64,000 nt of DNA, from positions 1 to 64,000 of the forward strand of contig CAZFMF010000019.1 of assembly GCA_964519985.1 (NCBI GenBank), in the 5' to 3' direction. Shown one piece after another: positions 1 through 8,662 of the stretch (position 1 is its first letter; every line of letters starts with the position of its first letter). Below the pieces are notes generated by a model. The model was given only the letters and a program-made list of their open reading frames with translations, was not told the origin of the DNA and ran no database searches. Origin of the DNA: JAIEOG01 sp964519985 (GTDB lineage: Bacteria > Bdellovibrionota > FAC87 > UBA2466). The position numbers were made by a program, and so were the translations under genes.

Positions 1-82
1 TGGTCTATCGACCACCCCTTGACGCACTATGACCACAATTTATTTCAGAGAACCCCGACGGCTAGCGGAAGAGTTCAAAAGG

Positions 83-108
83 TTTTGACTCCGGCGCCGG
101 AGTCAAAA
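83..108. repeat. 26-bp perfect palindrome containing the 16-bp core repeat
   Basis: Core ACTCCGGCGCCGGAGT flanked by TTTTG and CAAAA, giving perfect dyad symmetry over 26 bp. It lies 23 bp beyond the stop of the leftward peroxiredoxin gene. As RNA it would form a GACUCCG/CGGAGUC stem with a GCGC loop, so it could act as a terminator or processing hairpin. It is the longest member of a family repeated at 10909, 26591, 28883 and 31297. Confidence 0.8.
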
Positions 109-130
109 GGACGAGCTCGTTATTTTACCG

Positions 131-595
131 CTAAAGCAGCGATTGCTCGCGAAGCTTATCCACCGCGACTTTCAGGGCATCGGCTTTTTGACGGGTAACC
201 GCGATGGCCTCGACTTTGCGCCAGACAATTTCTCCTTGGGGACTCACGATGGCGATGGCCCGGCTCGGTAACATACCGAATGAGAAGGCCGAGGTGCAGC
301 CGTACGCTTTGATCACTTCGCTACTCGGATCGCTGAGCAGCGGAAAGGGAAAGCCATACTGTTTCTCGAAGTCGGCATGTTTTTCCGGACGATCGGGACT
401 GATGCCGACCATCTTGATTTTCAGTTCCCGAAATTCTTCGTACCGATCCCGATACTCGCAAAGCTGCGCCGTGCACGTGGGCGTGAAATCGCCGGGATAA
501 AAAACCATCATCAAGGGTTCGTCTTTCCATAAACTAGAAAGGCGGACTTTTTGGCCGGTGGAATCAGAAAGTTCAAAATCAGGAGCTTTATCCAT
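131..595 (-). CDS. Peroxiredoxin, Bcp/PrxQ type
   Basis: Thiol peroxidase of the AhpC/TSA family, 154 residues, cytosolic (no signal peptide). The peroxidatic Cys is C41 in the FTPTCT motif. A second Cys five residues on (C46, in QLCEYRD) matches the resolving Cys of PrxQ/Bcp enzymes. The conserved Arg is in the PSRAIAI stretch. The length is normal for the family. The gene is divergent from a LysR regulator with only 76 bp between starts, so that regulator may control it. Reduction of hydroperoxides is the family role; the substrate cannot be seen. Confidence 0.9.
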   Translation of the reverse strand: MDKAPDFELSDSTGQKVRLSSLWKDEPLMMVFYPGDFTPTCTAQLCEYRDRYEEFRELKIKMVGISPDRPEKHADFEKQYGFPFPLLSDPSSEVIKAYGCTSAFSFGMLPSRAIAIVSPQGEIVWRKVEAIAVTRQKADALKVAVDKLREQSLL

Positions 596-671
596 GCCCG
601 GCAGGCTAGCATCACAGCCCTTCAGGTGGAAGCGCTTGCTTTGAGCCGGGTTTTCTTGTTCTCATTGCTCC

Positions 672-1547
672 ATGCTGGCTTCGGCAAATGAGCTTCGATA
701 CTTTTTGGAAGTGGCGGGAACCTTGAACTTCTCCCGCGCGGCCGAACGCTTGGGCGTAACTCAGCCAGCTTTGAGCCAAGCCGTCCAACGCCTGGAACGC
801 AGCTTCGGCACCCCGCTCTTTGTGCGCACCCGCACCGGTGTGCAACTCACCCGCAGCGGACAAAAACTCCATGCCCGCGGGCGCAAACTCCTCACCGAAT
901 GGGAAGGCATCGTCCAAGACTCTCTGCGCGATGAAAGTGAAGTGCGCGGCAATTACACTTTGGGTTGCCACCCTTCCGTCGGCCTGTACACGCTACCCCA
1001 GGTGCTGCCGGAATTACTCGATACGCACCCGGAATTGGGTTTCACCCTTTCCCACGATCTTTCGCGGCGCATCACCGAGCGAGTCATCGACTTCAAATTG
1101 GACTTCGGTATCGTGATCAACCCGGTGAAACATCCCGGGTTAGTCATCCGCAAACTCGGTACCGACACCGTGAGTTTCTGGACCCGGGAGGAACCGACCG
1201 ACCTGCAGGATCTGGAGTCGAGCAAATCGGTGCTCATTAGCGATCCCGACTTGCTCCAGACCCAAGACCTACTCAAACGCCTTTCGAAAACCGGCATCGT
1301 TTTCTCGCGCCAGCTTGCTTCCTCCAACTTGGAAGTGATCGCCAGCCTCGTTGCTTCCGGCGCGGGCATCGGCATCTTGCCCAGTCGCGTGGCGACCCGC
1401 GTGCAGGAATACCGGCTACGGCCGGTCCACGAAAACTTGCCGAGTTACGCCGATACCATTTGCCTGATCTACCGCAGCGACAGTCACCCCTCGCAGGCGG
1501 CCAAGCTGCTCGCCCGTTCGATCGCCCTCAAACTACAAGGCGTCTAG
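672..1547 (+). CDS. LysR-family transcriptional regulator
   Basis: A 291-residue LTTR. The N-terminal winged helix-turn-helix (about residues 5-65) carries the typical FSRAAERLGVTQPALSQ helix and the RTRTGVQLT wing. A periplasmic-binding-protein-like effector domain fills about residues 95-285. It is divergent from the peroxiredoxin gene and convergent with the dioxygenase gene, overlapping it by 4 bp. An OxyR role is tempting from the neighbour, but the closely spaced redox Cys pair of OxyR is not visible, so the inducer is unknown. Confidence 0.9.
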   Translation: MLASANELRYFLEVAGTLNFSRAAERLGVTQPALSQAVQRLERSFGTPLFVRTRTGVQLTRSGQKLHARGRKLLTEWEGIVQDSLRDESEVRGNYTLGCHPSVGLYTLPQVLPELLDTHPELGFTLSHDLSRRITERVIDFKLDFGIVINPVKHPGLVIRKLGTDTVSFWTREEPTDLQDLESSKSVLISDPDLLQTQDLLKRLSKTGIVFSRQLASSNLEVIASLVASGAGIGILPSRVATRVQEYRLRPVHENLPSYADTICLIYRSDSHPSQAAKLLARSIALKLQGV

Positions 1548-2221
1548 CGCTTTAGGACGATATCGAACTTACCCGTCTTAATCCCGCCGACTTCCGAGAA
1601 AAGCACCGTCAAGTCAGGATCCACATTCTCCCAGCGGTTGAGATTCGACACCGTCTTCGCCAGGTCCGCGTCGTCGTATGACTTCGGATCGAAATACAGC
1701 TGCGTCGTCAACGATAGGAACCCACGCGCGTGGACCTTGGCGTGAATGTGCGGCGGCCGAAACTGACGCGGGCCGGTCGGCTCCATTCCGGTGAAACGGG
1801 GATCCAGCGGGTAATGGCCGGGAATGATCGTGGTGAATTCATACTCCCCATTTTTTCCCACCGTCGTACGCCCCCAGTACTGAAACTTCGGATCGAGTTT
1901 CAGTTTTACATTGGCATCTCCCGAGTGGTTGTAACGCCCACTCTCGGCCGCCTGCCAGATCTCAACGAGGGCTCCGGGGATCGGCTTGCAGTCGACATCG
2001 AGAATTTGCCCTTTCAAAATGATCACCGTACCGGTGGCGACCGGATCGCTGGCCTGCATCCGGGTCAAATCGTTGTCCCGATTGCGATCCCGCTCGGGGT
2101 AGTACGGACCTTCCCCCTGCGCGTGCGTGGGCCCACATACCGCGGCGATCGCCTTAGCGCCCGTCGTCAAACCCAGTGCCGTCAAAGAATTGCGTAACAA
2201 CCTACGTCTAGAAATATCCAT
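1544..2221 (-). CDS. Tat-exported intradiol ring-cleavage dioxygenase-like protein
   Basis: A 225-residue protein with an N-terminal SRRRLLRNS twin-arginine motif and hydrophobic stretch, then a dioxygenase beta-sandwich. Candidate non-haem Fe(III) ligands are Y97 (GRYNHSGD), Y137 (PGHYP), H158 and H160 (PPHIH), the Tyr2His2 set of intradiol dioxygenases. It lacks the long N-terminal dimerisation domain of catechol 1,2-dioxygenases and resembles the short exported intradiol-like proteins common in bacteria. The substrate cannot be inferred. Upstream 110 bp are shared with a divergent lipoprotein gene. Confidence 0.8.
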   Translation of the reverse strand: MDISRRRLLRNSLTALGLTTGAKAIAAVCGPTHAQGEGPYYPERDRNRDNDLTRMQASDPVATGTVIILKGQILDVDCKPIPGALVEIWQAAESGRYNHSGDANVKLKLDPKFQYWGRTTVGKNGEYEFTTIIPGHYPLDPRFTGMEPTGPRQFRPPHIHAKVHARGFLSLTTQLYFDPKSYDDADLAKTVSNLNRWENVDPDLTVLFSEVGGIKTGKFDIVLKR

Positions 2222-2331
2222 GAATTTCCTCCGTTTCCTTCCGTCTCTAAGAGTGCCGTGATCCGTCGACGGAGTGAAATCAATGGAAATGATGGGAGAG
2301 ATAAGCTAAAAGTCACCGCGGAGGACGCGCG

Positions 2332-3057
2332 ATGAATAGCCGTTTGATGAAGATGGTCGGCCCGTTGACTTTAGCGTTGACGCTAGCGGCTTGCGCCAAA
2401 CCGCGCGGCGAAACTCCGCAGTCGCTTTACCAACACTGGATGGGTCGCGTGGAGGCTCCCGTCTCGGTGACGGTCGGCCAAATGACCGGCATCTGGGAAC
2501 GCACCGGCGATATTCGCTTGTACCGAGATTCCCACGATGAATCCTATAACGACGCGACGGGAACCACGCTGGAAAAAAGCGGCGATCTTTTGATCCTAGT
2601 CGATGGAAAAGCCGCCAAGGAATACTTGCGCTTTGGCTGCCCGTACAAAGGTGAAGAACCCACTTTCCTTTTCAGCGGCTTAAACACTCAGGAAGCCGCT
2701 CGTTCTCCCGCTTTAGATCTCCCCGGATTTCTCGCTTCCCTGCTGGCAAATCAACCCTCAGCCTTCGCGCCGTTCGCCCTAGAGGGGCAGAAAGTGGTTA
2801 CCGAGCAAATCCTTCGCGGCCCCAAGCCGAATAAGGAAAAACCCGCCGAGTTCAAGCCTGAACCCTTCGACATCAAGGTCATCACCTTTATTTCCGATCG
2901 CGAGAGCGCGGCCCCGAACCTGATGCAGTTTGCCTATCAGAGAAAGGATGTCGAGTTTGGCGTCCACACCGTAATCGAGACGTACCATCGTCTGGAAGGC
3001 ACCGCTCTGTTAGACCGCTTGAAGGCCTCGAAAGAGGCCAAGCCCTGCACGAAGTAG
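2332..3057 (+). CDS. Lipoprotein of unknown function
   Basis: 241 residues with a lipoprotein signal (basic N-terminus, hydrophobic core, LAACAK lipobox with Cys21). The mature part has no family I can name. It has alternating strands and two further Cys (GCPYKG and near the C-terminus) that could form a disulfide. A GGAGG Shine-Dalgarno lies just ahead of the ATG. The gene is monocistronic and divergent from the Tat dioxygenase. Confidence 0.65.
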   Translation: MNSRLMKMVGPLTLALTLAACAKPRGETPQSLYQHWMGRVEAPVSVTVGQMTGIWERTGDIRLYRDSHDESYNDATGTTLEKSGDLLILVDGKAAKEYLRFGCPYKGEEPTFLFSGLNTQEAARSPALDLPGFLASLLANQPSAFAPFALEGQKVVTEQILRGPKPNKEKPAEFKPEPFDIKVITFISDRESAAPNLMQFAYQRKDVEFGVHTVIETYHRLEGTALLDRLKASKEAKPCTK

Positions 3058-3151
3058 GCTCGAGAACCTCATCGGCACTCGCTCTTCCCGGCCCATAGCG
3101 CGGATCGACATCCGGCTTGTGTCCGGGCGGATCATCCGATAGAAACCTCCC

Positions 3152-3496
3152 ATGACATTTCCCCGTCGGTTCCGCTACTTCCGAGCGTTCGCTCTGGCTT
3201 TTGCCTGCGCCGCCGGTGGGTGCGCGCGGACGGATGTCATCGAATCCCCCCGCACCGGCTATGTGGCCGATGTCGGCGAAGCCAAAGAACCCGCGGTTAT
3301 CTGGACCAGCCGTACGTTGAACGAAGAATTCGACTACCTCGGCGTGGTCAAAGTGCGTAGCTGGACCTACCAAGGCGCCCTCGATCGCCTGGTCGAAGGG
3401 GGGCGCGAACTACGCGCCGACGCCATCACGGACATCCATTTTGAGCGGGTTGGATTTTTGAAAACCATGCAAGCGTTCGCAATCAAATTCAAATGA
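3152..3496 (+). CDS. Small lipoprotein
   Basis: 114 residues with a basic, hydrophobic N-terminus and an AGGCAR lipobox (Cys near residue 24). The mature domain of about 90 residues ends in a strand-rich segment (RADAITDIHFER) reminiscent of small YbjQ-like or dodecin-like beta proteins, but I do not assign a family. It overlaps the pfkA start by 4 bp (ATGA), implying translational coupling, though a functional link is not obvious. Confidence 0.6.
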   Translation: MTFPRRFRYFRAFALAFACAAGGCARTDVIESPRTGYVADVGEAKEPAVIWTSRTLNEEFDYLGVVKVRSWTYQGALDRLVEGGRELRADAITDIHFERVGFLKTMQAFAIKFK

Positions 3497-4593
3497 AGAA
3501 AAACTCTCATATCAAGAAACTGGCCTTGCTCACCGGCGGCGGCGATTGCCCCGGCCTCAACTCGGCGATTCGCTCGGTCGTCCAAGTTTGCAACCTCGAA
3601 GGAATTCAAGTGGTCGGAGTACCCGATGGATTCAAAGGGCTGCTGGAAAATAAATTCGTTCCTCTCGATCTGCTAAACACCACCGGGATCTTCTCTAAAG
3701 GTGGAACCATCTTGGGTTCCTCTAACGTCGACACCCCGTTCTCGGTGCCGGTCACCAAAGGCGGAAAAAAAGTTTACGAAGACCGCTCCGATGAGGTGAT
3801 GGATCATCTCAGTCGCGCCCATATCGACGCGATGATCGTGGTGGGGGGTGATGGCACGCAAGCCATCGCGCATGGCATGGCGCAAAAGGGTTTGAAAGTC
3901 GTCGGCATTCCGAAAACGATCGACAATGATTTAAACGGCACCGAGCAAACGATTGGTTTCCACACGGCGGTCACGACCGCCGTGGATGCCATCGATAAAC
4001 TACACACCACCGCCGAATCTCACCACCGCATTCTTGTGGTGGAAGTGATGGGGCGCAATGCGGGATGGATCGGCCTTTTTGCCGGTCTCGGCGGCGACGC
4101 GGACGTCATCCTGATTCCGGAGATTCCCTACGACTTGAATAAGACGGCCCGGTTTATGACCGACCTGTATCACACGCACAAACGCTACTCGATCATCGTC
4201 GTGGCCGAAGGCGCGAAACCGGTGGGGGGCGATGTGACCGTCAGCCGCATCATTGAAGATTCCCCCGAAAAGGTCCGCTTAGGCGGTGTGGGCAATCAAG
4301 TGGCGATGCAGCTCGAAGCGCTCACGGGCCGCGAAGCCCGCGCGATCAACCTGGGACACTTGCTCCGCGGCGGACAACCCGAAGGCTTTGACCGCATCCT
4401 GGCGAGCCGCTTCGGCTCGGCGGCGGTGCGCGCGGTCGTCGATGGAAGCTTCGACACCATGGTCGCTTACCGAAATGACAATGTGGAACTCGTGCCGCTG
4501 GAAACCGGCGCGGGCAAGAACCGTTACGTCAATCCGGACTCCCAATTCCTCCGCGCCGCCCGCGAACGCGGCATCCATTTCGGCGACGCTTAG
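3493..4593 (+). CDS. pfkA: 6-phosphofructokinase
   Basis: Phosphorylates fructose 6-phosphate in glycolysis. 366 residues. The nucleotide loop GGGDCPGLNSAIR is near residue 15, followed by GGDGT (ATP-type Gly rather than the Asp of PPi enzymes), PKTIDND (catalytic Asp with an adjacent Lys) and VEVMGRNAGW for substrate binding. The Lys in PKTIDND replaces the Gly of E. coli PfkA (PGTIDND). That combination is known in the longer ATP-dependent group III enzymes, so I favour ATP as donor. Translationally coupled to the upstream lipoprotein gene. Confidence 0.93.
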   Translation: MKKNSHIKKLALLTGGGDCPGLNSAIRSVVQVCNLEGIQVVGVPDGFKGLLENKFVPLDLLNTTGIFSKGGTILGSSNVDTPFSVPVTKGGKKVYEDRSDEVMDHLSRAHIDAMIVVGGDGTQAIAHGMAQKGLKVVGIPKTIDNDLNGTEQTIGFHTAVTTAVDAIDKLHTTAESHHRILVVEVMGRNAGWIGLFAGLGGDADVILIPEIPYDLNKTARFMTDLYHTHKRYSIIVVAEGAKPVGGDVTVSRIIEDSPEKVRLGGVGNQVAMQLEALTGREARAINLGHLLRGGQPEGFDRILASRFGSAAVRAVVDGSFDTMVAYRNDNVELVPLETGAGKNRYVNPDSQFLRAARERGIHFGDA

Positions 4594-4595
4594 TC

Positions 4596-4645
4596 CGTCA
4601 TTGCGAGGAGCACGCAGTGCTCCGAAGCAATCCCGCGAGAGATCG
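4596..4645. repeat. REP-like element (GTCATTGCGAGG type)
   Basis: Starts CGTCATTGCGAGGAGC directly after pfkA and contains GAAGCAATCCCGCGAGAG. It is related to elements at 6112 and 62964. This is a common intergenic repeat type in many bacterial genomes. Confidence 0.6.
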
Positions 4646-4702
4646 TCCAAGACCCCTCGAACATGGCTCGAGCCATGTCGCTAAAACCTCGCACTGCCAG
4701 GT

Positions 4703-6025
4703 CTATCGCTTTTTGATCGCCGAGCTGCGCACGCCGATGCTCGGCGTTTCGAAGTAGTAGCGATTGAGAAAGGCCGCCGTTTCTCTTCGCGCCGGATCTT
4801 CCCCAACTTCGATCAGCGTGCGTGCGATCCTGTCGAGTTTCAGGAAAAACTCCATTCTCGCCAATTCGTTCTGGAAACGATCGGCTTGCCCTTGGATCAC
4901 TCCATCTAGGGCTTCCACCGCGGCCTCTAAATAGGCCTCGGCGCGAGCCGCCCCCGCTTCAGAAACCATCTCCGCTAAGTCTTCCGGCGATTGCAATGGT
5001 AGATTGGGAATACTGACGGGTGCGGGGATCAGCGAAGCCGCGTAATTCACCATGGCACGGTGAAACGACTCGAGGTCCGGACCATACACGGACGGTAGAT
5101 CACCGGCACGGACGCGGCGGAGCACGTTCTGCCCCACATCCCGAAACCCCTCCAGTTTTTTGACACTCGCGTCCATTCGGTGGGAACTCAGATAAGAGGT
5201 TGAGAAAACCGTCAGCGAATAGAAGGTTGGGCCGTGGAGAGAGAAAGCTTCTTGGAGCGCTCGGCTATCCAGACCGATCAGCCCCTTTCTAATCTTAAAC
5301 GCTTCTTTGGGGTTGGGAACATCCACCTTAGACTTGAAGGCATGATTGGCACGGTTCAAAACGATGCGTTGATCCGAATAGGCGTCCGCCGATTCCCCGG
5401 TCTTAACCCGAGCGTGGGTCGCCCGGACGACTCCCACCACTTCGTCGGTCACTAACGAAATCACCGGACTGCCACTTTGCCCCGCGAGGACGCGGGTTGA
5501 GGTCGTAAAAAAATCGCCGTCCTGTTGGATGATGTTCCCGAAAGTGGCTTTGGGGTTGGGGTAAGCGAATGGGTACCCGATGCTCAATATCGGCGTTCCG
5601 AGTAACGCTTCGCGATCCGCAAATCGCAGTCCATCCGGCAATGGCGCCGGCAGTTTCAGCGAAGCGATGTCCCGTACCGAGTCGTCCGACAAAACCTCGG
5701 TGAGCTCTTGCTCCCCTTCCGCCGTCACCCAATACAAGGCGAAAACCTTCGGACTGCCGAGGTGGTCGGCGATAACATGGTGATTCGTGAAAACCTGGTT
5801 TCCGGGCGCCGCCACAAAGCCGGTACCGAAGGAAAGAATCTCCTTCAGCCCCTTGATCCTCGTTTGGATCTGGCCGACATATTTTGCCGTGCGCTGCACC
5901 GCCGGCTGAAGTGCGGCCGGTACCGAGTCCACCTCGTAGTAACCTTCAGGGAGCGCGACCGGCACCTCGGCGAATGCTCCGAGACTTAGGGCCAAGGCCG
6001 AAACGAGGATAGTGAGCTTAAGCAT
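4703..6025 (-). CDS. Secreted trypsin-like serine protease
   Basis: 440 residues with a clear Sec signal (cleavage near GAFAE). Chymotrypsin-fold catalytic triad: His83 (FTNHHV), Asp119 (SVRDIASLKL) and Ser184 (GQSGSP). A helical C-terminal extension of about 200 residues follows, with no PDZ domain seen, so it is not a DegP/HtrA of the usual layout. It probably acts in the periplasm or outside the cell. Flanked by REP-like elements on both sides; monocistronic. Confidence 0.82.
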   Translation of the reverse strand: MLKLTILVSALALSLGAFAEVPVALPEGYYEVDSVPAALQPAVQRTAKYVGQIQTRIKGLKEILSFGTGFVAAPGNQVFTNHHVIADHLGSPKVFALYWVTAEGEQELTEVLSDDSVRDIASLKLPAPLPDGLRFADREALLGTPILSIGYPFAYPNPKATFGNIIQQDGDFFTTSTRVLAGQSGSPVISLVTDEVVGVVRATHARVKTGESADAYSDQRIVLNRANHAFKSKVDVPNPKEAFKIRKGLIGLDSRALQEAFSLHGPTFYSLTVFSTSYLSSHRMDASVKKLEGFRDVGQNVLRRVRAGDLPSVYGPDLESFHRAMVNYAASLIPAPVSIPNLPLQSPEDLAEMVSEAGAARAEAYLEAAVEALDGVIQGQADRFQNELARMEFFLKLDRIARTLIEVGEDPARRETAAFLNRYYFETPSIGVRSSAIKKR

Positions 6026-6111
6026 AAGAGCGGGCTATACCCGTTTCTTAAGACCGTTTCAATTCTCAAGCGTGAGACGCACTATACCCAGGAACAGTGG
6101 TTCAACTGCCT

Positions 6112-6189
6112 GTCATTGCGAGGCCAGAAGGCCGTGGCAACCCCGCAGCGCACAGCGCTGCGAGATTGCTTCGCTGCCCTCGCAATGAC
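6112..6189. repeat. REP-like inverted repeat
   Basis: Begins GTCATTGCGAGG and ends with its near reverse complement CCTCGCAATGAC, with an internal CGCAGCGC...GCGCTGCG dyad. It can fold into a long hairpin between the protease promoter and the 3' end of the kamA-like gene. Confidence 0.75.
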
Positions 6190-6200
6190 GGCAAGGATAG

Positions 6201-7589
6201 TTAGTGCGTCGCCGGGGTTTGCTTGGCCCAGTAAGCCTGACCTTCCGGCGGCAACGTATCGATCGGATCGAAGTATTCGTAAAGCTGATTGAGCATCTCG
6301 GGCTTATCGAGCTCAATGCTGGTGAGGTAGTTCTTCGTCCAGTACGAAATGCCCTTCACCCGATCGTACGAATGGGTCTGGTGCACCCAGCGCTTGCCCA
6401 CGAACGGCACGTCGCAGAGCAGGCGCGGGGTCGCGAAACCCGGCAAATAGCCCATGATGTTGTGCTGGAGCTTTTGCGCCGTATCGAGCGAAATGCGCCA
6501 GTGCTCGGAGTTGGGGATCATATCGCACATATAGAAGTAGTACGGCGTGATGCCACCGTGATCCTGCAGCTTGAAGCAAAGATCGAGCAGCGCTTTTTCC
6601 GAATCGTTGACTCCCCTCAGCATCACCCCCTGATTGCGCACATCGCGGAAACCCATGGCGAGCAGCTTGCGGGCCGCTTCGGCCACTAGCGGGGTGATTG
6701 AGTTGGCGTGGTTCACATGGGTGTGCAGCGCGATATTCACGCCGCGCGAGACGGCTTTCTTCGCCATGCGATCCATCGCCGCCAAGACATCGTCCTGCAG
6801 AAAGTGCTGGGGCACGCCCATCAGGCCTTTGCTGGCGAGGCGAATGTCGCGAATGTTCTCAATGTCCAAAAGCCCCATGATGAATTTTTCGAGCACCGCC
6901 GCCGGCAGGTTGGCGATATCCCCGCCCGAGACCACCACGTCGCGCACGGACGGGGTCTTTTTCAGATACTCCAAGATTTGGGCGTGGCGATCGTTTTGCC
7001 CGGTTTCAAATCGGCGCTTCTGTACCTGGGGCACGCTATTGCCGACCAAGTCCATGCGCGTGCAGTGCCCGCAATACTGCGGGCAGGTGGAGAGCAACTC
7101 GGCCAAAACTTTCGTGGGATACCGATGGGTCAATCCTTCCACCACCCACATATCCGCTTCGTGCAGGGAATCGCGTGAAGCCTTGGGATGATTGGGCCAT
7201 TTGCGATCGCGCTCGGAGAAAAGGGGGATCATGTAACGGCGGACGGGATCGTGCTTCAGATCCTTTTCGTTCATCGTATTGATCATCTGGGGCGGCACGA
7301 GCATCGACATCGTGGCGCGTTCGGCCTGGTCTTTTAAAATGTCGTTGGCCATCTCATCGGTGAGGTAGTCCCCCATCACCTTCTTGAGTTCCGCCACCGT
7401 TTTAACCAAACCGCGCTTTTGCCAGAGGGAGCTGCGCCACTCTTCTTTGGTGACGTTTTTATAACCGGGTAGGCGGGTCCAGTCGGGCTCGTCGAAGGTC
7501 CCATTCCATTTATAAACGTAGGGTTGCCGCTCGACCTTAGTGCCCAGCTCGCGAATCTTTCCCGTGGATGCCGTATTCGTCGCACTCAT
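6201..7589 (-). CDS. kamA: Lysine 2,3-aminomutase-family radical SAM protein
   Basis: 462 residues from the ATG preceded by an AGGGGG ribosome site; a longer in-frame start at 7637 lacks one. The 4Fe-4S/SAM motif is CPQYCGHC and the SAM-binding GGD motif is in VVVSGGDIAN. The HTHVNHANSIT and NQGVMLRGVNDS stretches are typical of PLP-dependent aminomutases of the KamA/EpmB group. It likely migrates an amino group on lysine or a related amino acid; the exact substrate is uncertain. Divergent from the epmB-like gene with only 52 bp between starts, so the two are probably co-regulated. Confidence 0.82.
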   Translation of the reverse strand: MSATNTASTGKIRELGTKVERQPYVYKWNGTFDEPDWTRLPGYKNVTKEEWRSSLWQKRGLVKTVAELKKVMGDYLTDEMANDILKDQAERATMSMLVPPQMINTMNEKDLKHDPVRRYMIPLFSERDRKWPNHPKASRDSLHEADMWVVEGLTHRYPTKVLAELLSTCPQYCGHCTRMDLVGNSVPQVQKRRFETGQNDRHAQILEYLKKTPSVRDVVVSGGDIANLPAAVLEKFIMGLLDIENIRDIRLASKGLMGVPQHFLQDDVLAAMDRMAKKAVSRGVNIALHTHVNHANSITPLVAEAARKLLAMGFRDVRNQGVMLRGVNDSEKALLDLCFKLQDHGGITPYYFYMCDMIPNSEHWRISLDTAQKLQHNIMGYLPGFATPRLLCDVPFVGKRWVHQTHSYDRVKGISYWTKNYLTSIELDKPEMLNQLYEYFDPIDTLPPEGQAYWAKQTPATH

Positions 7590-7641
7590 AAATCCCCCTC
7601 GAAAAAAAACCATACCTGAGCTATCCCCATTGCTCAATCAG

Positions 7642-8649
7642 ATGGGCGAACTCCAAGCAAAAAATAATGCACCGCGTTCCTGGCAGGAAGAGCTGCGATT
7701 CGCCTGCCGCACCGCCGCCGATCTCGCCCGGGCGGACTGGATCCCCGAAGGGCAAATCCCTTCTTTCGAACGGCTGCTGAAGCGCTTTCCGATGGTTTTG
7801 CCTCCCTATTACATGGGTCTCATTGACCGCAACGACCCCCGGTGCCCAATCCGCCTTCAGGCCATCCCGCAATTGCGAGAACTTGAGGCCCGATCGGAAT
7901 TGGTCGGCGACCCGCTTCAGGATTTGGCGCACCAGCCCGCGCCGCGCATCACCCACCGTTACCAGGGCCGCGCGCTCATTCACCTCACCCCCAACTGCTC
8001 GATGAATTGCCGCTACTGCTTCCGCAAATCGCTCCTAGGCGAAAGTCGCGCGGAGTTTTTTGCGGGTGAAGTCGAATCGGCGTTGCACTACCTCGCCGAA
8101 ACGCCCTCGATCACGGAAGTGATTTTTTCGGGCGGCGATCCCTTCTTGGCCAATGAGGCCACCTTGGCTGGCGTCTTACGACGGCTATCGGAATTGCCGC
8201 AACTCAAGCGCGTGCGTTTCCATTCGCGCGTTCCGGTAACCCTGCCGATGCGCATTGATTCGGCGTTCGCCCAGCTACTGCGCAGCCACCATCGCCCTTC
8301 CGTGGTGGTCACCCATTTTAATCATCCCAAGGAGCTAACGCCCGAAGCGCGGCGGGCACTGACTCTTTTAGCGACCGCCGGCCATCACCTTCTCAATCAA
8401 TCCGTCTTATTGGCGGGGGTGAACGATTCGGCGGAAACCTTGGTGCCGCTCTCCGAACGCCTTTTTGAAGCCGGCGTACTGCCCTACTATTTGCACCATC
8501 CCGATCGCGCACAGGGCACGGCGCACTTCGATCTCTCGCGCGAGAGGGGACGAGCCATCTACACCCAGATCCGCGAACGCCTACCCGGCTACCTCGTTCC
8601 GCGTTATGTCGTGGATCACCCCGAGTATCCCTATAAGACCGACGCTTGA
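7642..8649 (+). CDS. epmB: EF-P beta-lysylation-type aminomutase (EpmB-like)
   Basis: 335 residues from ATG 7642; the longer reading frame back to 7540 runs into the divergent gene. The radical SAM cluster motif is CSMNCRYCFRK, followed by FSGGDPF (SAM binding) and HSRVPVTLPMRI / NQSVLLAGVNDS, which are hallmark EpmB/YjeK segments. EpmB converts alpha-lysine to beta-lysine for elongation factor P modification. Neither efp nor epmA lies in this window, so the substrate assignment rests on family similarity. The C-terminal PGYLVPRYVVDHP segment is as in the family. Confidence 0.82.
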   Translation: MGELQAKNNAPRSWQEELRFACRTAADLARADWIPEGQIPSFERLLKRFPMVLPPYYMGLIDRNDPRCPIRLQAIPQLRELEARSELVGDPLQDLAHQPAPRITHRYQGRALIHLTPNCSMNCRYCFRKSLLGESRAEFFAGEVESALHYLAETPSITEVIFSGGDPFLANEATLAGVLRRLSELPQLKRVRFHSRVPVTLPMRIDSAFAQLLRSHHRPSVVVTHFNHPKELTPEARRALTLLATAGHHLLNQSVLLAGVNDSAETLVPLSERLFEAGVLPYYLHHPDRAQGTAHFDLSRERGRAIYTQIRERLPGYLVPRYVVDHPEYPYKTDA

Positions 8650-8662
8650 GTTAGAATAAGCC

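Noticed and set aside
672..1547. OxyR assignment for the LysR gene beside the peroxiredoxin
   Set aside because: The closely spaced redox-sensing Cys pair of OxyR is not visible; only the neighbourhood suggests it.
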